Below are positions 57,836 through 64,000 of a stretch of DNA of 64,000 nt, one piece after another. The DNA is from UBA4744 sp963717135 (GTDB lineage Bacteria; Actinomycetota; Acidimicrobiia; Spongiisociales; UBA4744). A program made the position numbers and the translations under genes. Below the pieces are notes generated by a model. It saw only the letters and a program-made list of their open reading frames with translations. It was not told the origin of the DNA and did no database searches. The stretch lies in NCBI GenBank assembly GCA_963717135.1, contig CAVQVN010000003.1, positions 248,001-312,000 on the forward strand. Reading direction: 5' to 3'. Each line of letters starts with the position of its first letter. Within the stretch, counting starts at the first letter, position 1.

Positions 57836-59113
57836 ATGCCCGCCACGATCGTTCTCGGTGCCCAATGGGGAGATGAGGGAAAAGGCAAGGTCACCGACGT
57901 CTTCGCCGAAAACGCCGATCTGGTGGTGCGCTACCAGGGTGGCAACAACGCCGGTCACACCATCGTCATCGGCGCCGAGAGGTTTGCCCTCTCTTTGGTC
58001 CCCAGCGGAGTGATGTATCCGGATTGTATGCCCGTGATCGCTTCCGGGTGCGTAGTGGACCCGAAAGTGCTGCTGGGCGAGATTGCCATGCTCTCGTCTC
58101 GGGGCGTCGATTCCTCGCGCCTCCGGATCTCGTCGAACGCCCATCTGATCATGCCCTATCACCGCAAACTCGATGCGGTAATGGAGCGATATCTAGGCCG
58201 TCAAATGATCGGTACAACCAAGAAAGGTATCGGGCCCGCCTACACCGACAAATACGCTCGGCAGGGAATCCGCGTCCAGGATCTCTTCGACCCGAAGATC
58301 TTTCGCGACAAGCTCAACGTGGCTCTCGCCGACAAGAACAAGCTCCTGACCAGGGTCTACAACCAGTTACCGATGGACGGCGAAGACATTGCCACGGAGT
58401 ACCTAGGCTACGCCGAAGCGCTCCTTCCCTTTGTCACCGACACTTCCCTTCTGATCTGGGAGGCTATCGAAGCCGGTCGGGAGGTCCTGTTTGAGGGCGC
58501 CCAGGGGACCCTTCTGGACGTAGATCATGGGACCTATCCGTTTGTCACCTCCTCGAGCCCAACCGCCGGCGGGGCACTGACCGGCTCGGGTATCGGACCG
58601 AAGGCAATCGACCGGGTAGTGGGGGTCGCCAAGGCATACATATCCCGGGTGGGCACCGGACCATTCCCGACCGAGCTTTCCGATGAGATAGGCGAGACCA
58701 TGGTCACCGTCGGCGGAGAGTTCGGCACCGTGACCGGGCGGCGGCGGCGTTGTGGTTGGCTGGATCTCGTCGCCCTGCGCTACTCGGCACGGATCAACAG
58801 CCTCACCGACATCTTCCTCACCAAGATCGATGTCTTGTCGGAGTTCGACTCCTTGCAGATCGCGGTGGCCTACAGCTCACTCGGGGAAACCTATACGGAG
58901 CTGCCCCGCCAGCAGCGGGTGCTGTACAACTGCACTCCGGTGTACGAGGAGCTTCCCGGATGGAGATCCGATATCACGGAGGTCCGGAAGTTCGCAGACC
59001 TCCCCAGGGAAGCCCAGCAGTACATCGAATTCATAGAAGACAACACCCGGGTGCCGATTGGATGGGTATCGGTCGGTCCCGAAAGGCAGCAAGTACTGAG
59101 CCGGTCCTCATGA
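57836..59113 (+). CDS. purA: Adenylosuccinate synthetase
   Basis: Enzyme of 425 residues that joins IMP and aspartate using GTP, first step to AMP. VLGAQWGDEGKGKVTDVFAEN carries the catalytic Asp13-type residue and P-loop; NNAGHTIVIG has the catalytic His. QMIGTTKKGIGPAYTDKYAR, FEGAQGTLLDVDHGTYPFVTSS and TGRRRRCGWLDLV are the other family signatures. AGGAG before ATG 57836 sets the start; the longer frame is not used. It leads the purA-purD-purE operon. Confidence 0.97.
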   Translation: MPATIVLGAQWGDEGKGKVTDVFAENADLVVRYQGGNNAGHTIVIGAERFALSLVPSGVMYPDCMPVIASGCVVDPKVLLGEIAMLSSRGVDSSRLRISSNAHLIMPYHRKLDAVMERYLGRQMIGTTKKGIGPAYTDKYARQGIRVQDLFDPKIFRDKLNVALADKNKLLTRVYNQLPMDGEDIATEYLGYAEALLPFVTDTSLLIWEAIEAGREVLFEGAQGTLLDVDHGTYPFVTSSSPTAGGALTGSGIGPKAIDRVVGVAKAYISRVGTGPFPTELSDEIGETMVTVGGEFGTVTGRRRRCGWLDLVALRYSARINSLTDIFLTKIDVLSEFDSLQIAVAYSSLGETYTELPRQQRVLYNCTPVYEELPGWRSDITEVRKFADLPREAQQYIEFIEDNTRVPIGWVSVGPERQQVLSRSS

Positions 59114-60384
59114 AGGTCCTGCTGCTCGGTGGTGGTGGACGTGAACACGCCCTCGGGTGGAAGTTGAGCAAAAGCCCTTTGCTCACCAGCCTGATCTCGC
59201 TGCCCGGCAATCCCGGGTTGGCGGAATTGGGCCCGGTAGTCGACGGAATCTCGCCGAGCGACGCCGGCGCGGTGGCGGCCTTCGCCGGACAGCAGGAAAT
59301 CGACCTGGTGGTGGTGGGCCCGGAAGCTCCATTGGCGGCCGGAGTGGTCGACGCCTTGACCCGCCGGGGAATCAGAGCATTTGGACCCTCCCGTTCGGCG
59401 GCCCGACTGGAGTCATCCAAGTCGTTCGCCAAAGGGATCATGGAGCGGGCCGGCGTTCCCACCGCCGGCGGCGGGGCCTTCACCGATCGCCAATCAGCCA
59501 TCGATTGCCTGACCGAGCAACCGGGCCCGTTTGTGGTGAAAGCCGACGGCCTGGCAGCCGGAAAGGGGGTGCTCGTCACCGAAAGTCACCCTGAAGCGGT
59601 TGCCTGGGTCGATCGGTGCCTGGGAGGAGAGTTCGGAGAGGCGGGAAACACCGTCGTCATCGAGGATTACCTCGCCGGGCCGGAAGTGAGCGTATTCGCT
59701 CTGTGCGATGGAAAGGACCCGATCCCCCTGCAACCGGCTCGCGACTACAAACGGCTCGGCGACGGTGACCGGGGGCCCAATACCGGGGGAATGGGTTGCT
59801 ACTCACCGGTCGGCGACCTACCGGCCGGACTGGTTGACTGGACCATCGCCCACGTCATGCGCCCGGTACTCAATCAGATGGAGACGGAAGGGAGCCCCTA
59901 CCAGGGGTTCCTCTACGCCGGACTGGTCCTCACCGACCGGGGACCGCAGGTTCTGGAATTCAATTGCCGGCTGGGGGATCCGGAGACGCAGGTCGTCCTC
60001 CCTCTGCTCGAGCACGATTTGCTAGCCGCCCTCGACACCTGCCTCGACGGGAGAGCCCAAACGCTCGATTTGACCTGGTCAACCGGGGCCGCCGTTGATG
60101 TGGTGCTGGCCGCCGCCGGGTACCCGGAAGATCCCGTGAGTGGGGATCCCGTCACCGGCATCGCCACTGCTGCCGAGATGCCGGGAGTCCTGGTGTTTCA
60201 GGCGGGCACCATTCGCCACCAGGGAACCTTGAAGACCAACGGAGGTCGGGTCCTCAACGTCGTTGGTACTGGACCTACCCTCTCCGAAGCTCGCCAACGG
60301 GCCTACACGGCAGCCGACGTGATCAGGTTCAAGGGCAAACAATTCCGTTCAGACATCGCTGGAATATCGGGAGGTTCTCGATGA
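59110..60384 (+). CDS. purD: Phosphoribosylamine-glycine ligase
   Basis: ATP-grasp enzyme of 424 residues that joins phosphoribosylamine and glycine, step two of purine synthesis. The N-terminus MKVLLLGGGGREHALGWKL, the ATP-grasp VKADGLAAGKGVLV (about 145-158), GPNTGGMGCYSPVGDLP and EFNCRLGDPETQVVLP are diagnostic. ATGA overlaps the purA stop, and its own stop overlaps purE, showing translational coupling. Confidence 0.96.
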   Translation: MKVLLLGGGGREHALGWKLSKSPLLTSLISLPGNPGLAELGPVVDGISPSDAGAVAAFAGQQEIDLVVVGPEAPLAAGVVDALTRRGIRAFGPSRSAARLESSKSFAKGIMERAGVPTAGGGAFTDRQSAIDCLTEQPGPFVVKADGLAAGKGVLVTESHPEAVAWVDRCLGGEFGEAGNTVVIEDYLAGPEVSVFALCDGKDPIPLQPARDYKRLGDGDRGPNTGGMGCYSPVGDLPAGLVDWTIAHVMRPVLNQMETEGSPYQGFLYAGLVLTDRGPQVLEFNCRLGDPETQVVLPLLEHDLLAALDTCLDGRAQTLDLTWSTGAAVDVVLAAAGYPEDPVSGDPVTGIATAAEMPGVLVFQAGTIRHQGTLKTNGGRVLNVVGTGPTLSEARQRAYTAADVIRFKGKQFRSDIAGISGGSR

Positions 60385-60839
60385 GCAAGGTCGCCATTGT
60401 GATGGGATCCGCCAAAGATCAGCCCAAGATGCAGGCCGCCGACGATACCTTGACCCGGTTCGGCGTGGAGCATGAGGTGCGGGTGCTGTCCGCCCACAAG
60501 ACCCCCGACGCCGCCTTCGGATTTGCCTCCACGGCGGCGGACCAGGGCTTCTCGGTGATCATCGCCGGGGCCGGAAAGGCCGCCCATCTGGCCGGAGTGA
60601 TGGCCGCCAAGTCGCTGCTGCCGGTGATCGGGGTGCCGCTGAGCGCTTCGCTACAGGGTCTCGATGCATTGCTGGCCACCGTGCAGATGCCGACCGGTAT
60701 TCCGGTGGCAACGGTGGCGGTCGACGGTTCGGCCAACGCCGCGCTGCTGGCCATAGCGATTCTGGCCCTGAACGATGAACGCTTGGCCGAGAAACTGAGC
60801 CGCTACCGCGAGGAGTTGGCGGAACAGACGCTGGAATAA
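60381..60839 (+). CDS. purE: N5-carboxyaminoimidazole ribonucleotide mutase
   Basis: Class I PurE of 152 residues that moves the carboxyl group to give CAIR. Motifs: VAIVMGSAKDQPKMQAADDT, the SAHKTPD loop (about 40) with the catalytic His, IAGAGKAAHLAGVMAAKSLLPVIGVPL (about 60-86) and ATVQMPTGIPVATVAV. ATGA overlaps purD. No purK is seen beside it. A hairpin follows its stop. Confidence 0.95.
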   Translation: MSKVAIVMGSAKDQPKMQAADDTLTRFGVEHEVRVLSAHKTPDAAFGFASTAADQGFSVIIAGAGKAAHLAGVMAAKSLLPVIGVPLSASLQGLDALLATVQMPTGIPVATVAVDGSANAALLAIAILALNDERLAEKLSRYREELAEQTLE

Positions 60840-60843
60840 CTTG

Positions 60844-60863
60844 CTTCCCCCTGCAAGGGGAAG
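60844..60863 (+). terminator. Hairpin after purE
   Basis: CTTCCCC and GGGGAAG pair perfectly around CTGCAA, four bases after the stop. No U-run follows. The remaining 180 bases to purB are mostly heptamer repeat. Confidence 0.5.
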
Positions 60864-60943
60864 TACCTGAGGCGCAGCCGAAGGGGATGGGGGTCACGCC
60901 TCGCCAAGAGACCGTCTGGCTATCGCTTGACCCCCAACTGCCC

Positions 60944-61035
60944 TTTCAGGTTTCAGGTTTCAGGTTTCAGGTTCCAGGGTTTCAGGTTTCAGACGCTGAG
61001 GCTGATAGCTGACAGCTGATAGCCGACAGCTGATA
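60944..61035. repeat. Thirteen-unit heptamer array abutting purB
   Basis: Four TTTCAGG, TTCCAGG, an 8-nt GTTTCAGG, TTTCAGA, CGCTGAG, then GCTGATA, GCTGACA, GCTGATA, GCCGACA and GCTGATA. The 7-bp step holds through the change from TTTCAGG to GCTGATA. It ends 11 bases before the purB ATG, leaving no room for a normal promoter between array and gene. Confidence 0.9.
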
Positions 61036-61046
61036 GCTTTCTTCTC

Positions 61047-62342
61047 ATGATCCCGCGCTACACGTTGCCCGAGATGGCGGCCATCTGGTCGGAGGAACGC
61101 AAGCTGGCTGCTTGGCAAGAGGTCGAAGCTCTGGTCGTCGAAGCATGGAGCGAGTTGGGTATCGCTCCCCCGGAGGCCGCCCGAGCAGTCCGGCAAGCCG
61201 ATCCGGTCGACCCGGCAGCCTGGAAGGCTCGCGAGGAAGTCACCAACCACGACCTGGCGGCCTTCGTAGATCTCCTCGCCGAGAACGCCGGAACGGGAGG
61301 GGAATGGGTCCACTACGGTCTCACCTCTTCCGATGTTCTCGACACGGCCCAGGGGGTGCTGCTCAAGGAAGCCGCCGATTTGCTGCTGGAGCAGACCGGT
61401 CACCTGTTTGGCGTGGTGAAGGCCAAAGCCGTCGAGCACCGCGCAACCACCATGCTGGGACGCACTCATGGGATCTGGGCGGAACCCACCACGTTCGGAC
61501 TGAAACTGGCCACGTGGGCTTTTGAGCTCGCCCGGGATCATGCCCGGCTGGCGCGAGGTCGCAAGGCGATCGCCGTCGGGAAGATCAGCGGAGCGGTGGG
61601 AACCTATGCCCATACCCCTCCCCGCATTGAGGACTACGTCTGCGAAAAGCTCGGTCTGGGCATTGAGCCCGCGTCGTCCCAGGTCACCCACCGCGACCGG
61701 CATGCCGAGCTCCTCCAGGCAATCGCGCTCACCGGCGCCTCCATCGAACGTTTCGCCACCGAGATCCGCCACCTTCAACGATCCGAGGTAGGTGAAGCCC
61801 AGGAAGCCTTCCGGGCCGGCCAGAAGGGCTCTTCGGCCATGCCTCACAAGCGCAACCCGATCATCTCCGAACGCATGGTCGGAATGGCCCGCCTATTGCG
61901 GGGATATGCCCAGGCCGGGCTCGAAAACGTGGCTCTGTGGCATGAGCGTGACATCAGCCATTCGTCGGCCGAGCGGGTGATTCTGCCCGATGCCTGCATC
62001 GTGCTCCACTACATGCTGGTCAAGTTCGCCCGGCTGGTTGAAGACCTGGTGGTCAACGCCGATCGAATGCTGGCCAATCTCAGCGGAACCCGGGGCCTGG
62101 TTTACAGTCAGGCGGTGTTGCTCGCCCTGGTGGAAAAGGGTTTGGCCCGCGACGACGCCTACCGGATCGTCCAGCGAAATGCCCTGGTCGCCTGGGAGAG
62201 CGACCAAGAGCTCCTCGACTTGTTGAAGGCCGACCCGGAAGTCGGCCTGTCGCACGACGCATTGGCAGCTTGCTTCTCGACCGAGAGGTTCCTCGCCCAT
62301 TCGGCGATCGTGTTTGAAAGACTCGAATTGCTCGAGATCTAG
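61047..62342 (+). CDS. purB: Adenylosuccinate lyase
   Basis: Homotetrameric lyase of 431 residues acting twice in purine synthesis (SAICAR and adenylosuccinate cleavage). The fumarase-family signature GQKGSSAMPHKRNPI (about 258-272) holds the catalytic Ser loop; HYGLTSSDVLDTAQG and GRTHGIWAEPTTFGLK give the other active-site residues. No clear Shine-Dalgarno site; a heptamer array ends 11 bases before the ATG. Its stop overlaps that of the convergent gene at CTAG. Confidence 0.96.
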   Translation: MIPRYTLPEMAAIWSEERKLAAWQEVEALVVEAWSELGIAPPEAARAVRQADPVDPAAWKAREEVTNHDLAAFVDLLAENAGTGGEWVHYGLTSSDVLDTAQGVLLKEAADLLLEQTGHLFGVVKAKAVEHRATTMLGRTHGIWAEPTTFGLKLATWAFELARDHARLARGRKAIAVGKISGAVGTYAHTPPRIEDYVCEKLGLGIEPASSQVTHRDRHAELLQAIALTGASIERFATEIRHLQRSEVGEAQEAFRAGQKGSSAMPHKRNPIISERMVGMARLLRGYAQAGLENVALWHERDISHSSAERVILPDACIVLHYMLVKFARLVEDLVVNADRMLANLSGTRGLVYSQAVLLALVEKGLARDDAYRIVQRNALVAWESDQELLDLLKADPEVGLSHDALAACFSTERFLAHSAIVFERLELLEI

Positions 62343-62842
62343 GTCTTGCCTGATTGTCGACGGCGGCGATCCAATTCGGCTCTATCAAATGCCAGCGACG
62401 TCGCCGGAACCGCGAGCGAGACAACCACCAGAGCGGAAATCACCCCCACCAGTACCCCCACCATGGCGTTCTCCGCCGGAGGATCGGCCGCTTGTCCACT
62501 GATGCCCAGCGGAATCATGACGATGGCGAAAGCCGAAAAGACTCCCAGGGCGGCTTCTCGGAAACCTTGCCGCCGCATTGCCACCCCAATGAGAGCTACC
62601 GTCGCCACAAGCACGAAGAGCAAGATCACAACGCCCGAAATCGTTGAGATAACACCCATTTCGCGCAGTCCCGAGGGCATTCCGAGCCGCACCGCGGCGC
62701 TGCGCGTTTCTCGATCGATACGCTCCGGATCAAGACCATCGAGAAAGAGTTGCGCGCCGGCGATGGCAAACGAGATCGACAGCAATCCTCCCAGGAAGAC
62801 CGCGGTCGCAGTCGTACCATACTTGCGGAGCCAGGCGCCCAT
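62339..62842 (-). CDS. Four-segment membrane protein, function unknown
   Basis: Protein of 167 residues with about four membrane segments (about 10-34, 62-86, 95-113 and 126-148) and a basic C-terminus (FDRAELDRRRRQSGKT). A loop of about 28 polar residues separates the first two segments. No family is recognised. It converges on purB with a four-base CTAG overlap of stop codons, and ends 31 bases before the oligopeptide ATPase gene on the same strand, with which it may be co-transcribed. Confidence 0.7.
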   Translation of the reverse strand: MGAWLRKYGTTATAVFLGGLLSISFAIAGAQLFLDGLDPERIDRETRSAAVRLGMPSGLREMGVISTISGVVILLFVLVATVALIGVAMRRQGFREAALGVFSAFAIVMIPLGISGQAADPPAENAMVGVLVGVISALVVVSLAVPATSLAFDRAELDRRRRQSGKT

Positions 62843-62873
62843 GAGAAGAAAGCTATCAGCTATCCGCTGCTCG

Positions 62874-63995
62874 TTAGCCCGATGTGGCCCGTTCGGGATC
62901 GAGATCCTGATGGGAACCTGTACGCAGATGACAGGACACCAGGTGTCCTTCCTGGTCTGTCACCGGAAGAAGCACCGGCTCCTGACCATCGCAGATTCCT
63001 TCCCGGGCGATAGGACACCTGGGGTGGAAGTTGCACCCCGGAGGCGGGTTGATCGGATTGGGGATCTCGCCGGCCGGCAACGGTTCCGTTCTCCGGTGCC
63101 GCGGATCGGGCACCGGAACGGCGGCCAGTAGCGCCCTCGTATAGGGATGGCGAGCGTTGTGAAAAACCTCACCGAGGGGTCCGATCTCGACGATCTTGCC
63201 GAGGTACATGACGGCGATCCGGTCACAGATGTACTTGGTGGTGGCGAGGTCGTGAGTGATGAACAGATAGGTGAGATCGAACTCTTCTTTCAGTTTGATC
63301 ATGAGCTGGAGGAGGAGAGCTTGAACGGAAACATCGGCAGAGGCGATCGGCTCGTCGGCGACAATCAACTCAGGGCGGGTAATCAGGGCGCGAGCCAGCA
63401 CGATACGCTGGCGCTGGCCACCCGAAACCTGGTGCGGATACTTGTCGTAAAAGATGTCGGGTGGAGACATCCCAACCGCCTCGAGTAGCTCGAATACGAG
63501 GTGCTTGCGCTCCTCTGGTGTGAGGTCGGGAAGGTGGATCTGGGCCGGGTGCTCAATCGCCTGACCAACCGTCATGCGCGGATTGAGCGAAGCCAGCGGA
63601 TCCTGGAACACGACTTGCATCTTGCTCCGGGCCTTGCGAAGGTCCTCGCGATTGAGGGTTCCGAGATCGACCCCATCGACCCTTACTTGTCCCTCGGTAA
63701 CATCGAGGAGCCTCAGCACCAATCTCCCGACGGTCGACTTCCCCGAACCACTTTCACCGGCTAGACCAAGAACCTCGCCTCGCTTGATCGTGAACGAAAC
63801 GTCATCAACTGCCTTCACATAATCCGTGTGGCCGCCAGCCAGGAGATTGGCGATGAACCCCTTCTGAACCGGGAACCACTTCTTCACCCCCATAACCTCA
63901 ACGAGGTTCTCGTGCTCACCGTCAGCGTCGTGAGATTCCCGGATCGATCCCGGATCAGTCATCTTGGGCCCCGGTCTTGTCTGGATGTTTTTCAT
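62874..63995 (-). CDS. Oligopeptide/dipeptide ABC transporter ATP-binding protein (OppF/DppF-like)
   Basis: ATPase of up to 373 residues. Walker A is GESGSGKSTVGRLVLRL (about 76), the Q-loop FQDPLASLNPRMTV, the signature VSGGQRQRIVLARAL, Walker B LIVADEPIASADVS (one residue differs from the usual SALD), and the H-loop ITHDLATTKYIC. The C-terminal oligopeptide domain has GCNFHPRCPIAREGICDGQEP with the Cys cluster of OppF/DppF. The start is 63995 or ATG 63962; partner genes lie beyond the window edge. Confidence 0.92.
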   Translation of the reverse strand: MKNIQTRPGPKMTDPGSIRESHDADGEHENLVEVMGVKKWFPVQKGFIANLLAGGHTDYVKAVDDVSFTIKRGEVLGLAGESGSGKSTVGRLVLRLLDVTEGQVRVDGVDLGTLNREDLRKARSKMQVVFQDPLASLNPRMTVGQAIEHPAQIHLPDLTPEERKHLVFELLEAVGMSPPDIFYDKYPHQVSGGQRQRIVLARALITRPELIVADEPIASADVSVQALLLQLMIKLKEEFDLTYLFITHDLATTKYICDRIAVMYLGKIVEIGPLGEVFHNARHPYTRALLAAVPVPDPRHRRTEPLPAGEIPNPINPPPGCNFHPRCPIAREGICDGQEPVLLPVTDQEGHLVSCHLRTGSHQDLDPERATSG

Positions 63996-64000
63996 ACAGC

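Overview
The window looks like a chromosome segment of a high-GC actinobacterium, most likely an uncultured Acidimicrobiia-type lineage. The signs are the dnaK-grpE-dnaJ-hspR order, MprAB-like and RegX3/PhoR-like two-component systems, DrrAB-type exporters, many four-base ATGA/GTGA gene overlaps and GTG starts. This placement is inference; there is no rRNA gene to confirm it. No tRNA, CRISPR array, prophage or insertion sequence was seen.

Layout. 1-11.3 kb holds regulators and exporters: a sensor kinase cut by the window edge and its response regulator, an ABC-2 exporter with a MarR/GbsR-like regulator, a PadR regulator with a small Met/His-rich protein, two CYTH-domain proteins, a DrrAB/TetR cassette and arsM. 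11.4-25.9 kb is protein and RNA quality control: dnaK-grpE-dnaJ-hspR, a methyltransferase, rtcB-mscL-archease, a frameshifted Ycf46-like AAA protein, a thioesterase, clpB, nfeD and an SPFH protein. 26-38 kb holds an M20 amidohydrolase, a lipoprotein, a frameshifted four-helix-bundle gene bounded by inverted repeats, two polar amino-acid ABC transporters on either side of dxs, and two paralogous small membrane proteins. 38-55.7 kb is phosphate and polyphosphate: a HemD-like protein, Na/Pi cotransporter, PhoU-like protein, pstS-pstC-pstA-pstB-phoU-phoP-phoR behind a likely Pho box, a beta-propeller lipoprotein, SixA, ppk, NUDIX and CYTH-CHAD. 55.8-64 kb has an amidohydrolase with TetR, purA-purD-purE, purB, a membrane protein and an oligopeptide ABC ATPase.

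The genes form coherent modules. Phosphate is imported by Pst and the Na/Pi carrier, sensed by PhoR/PhoP with two PhoU-type proteins, and stored as polyphosphate by Ppk, with CHAD and CYTH proteins likely binding or cleaving it. Heat stress is handled by the Hsp70 operon and ClpB, probably under HspR. RtcB and archease form an RNA ligase and its activator.

Three kinds of non-coding structure are not explained by the genes. (1) A 46-bp palindromic element has identical 12-bp arms and a 22-nt variable loop in three exact copies, plus one decayed copy. (2) Many intergenic arrays have an exact 7-bp period; the motif changes between and even within arrays, and several overlap the stop codon of the gene before them. 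One inverted pair of such arrays brackets the four-helix-bundle gene like terminal repeats. (3) A strong perfect hairpin lies directly after the substrate-binding-protein gene in all three SBP-first transport operons. Four genes carry one-base frameshifts, which may be real decay or assembly indels.
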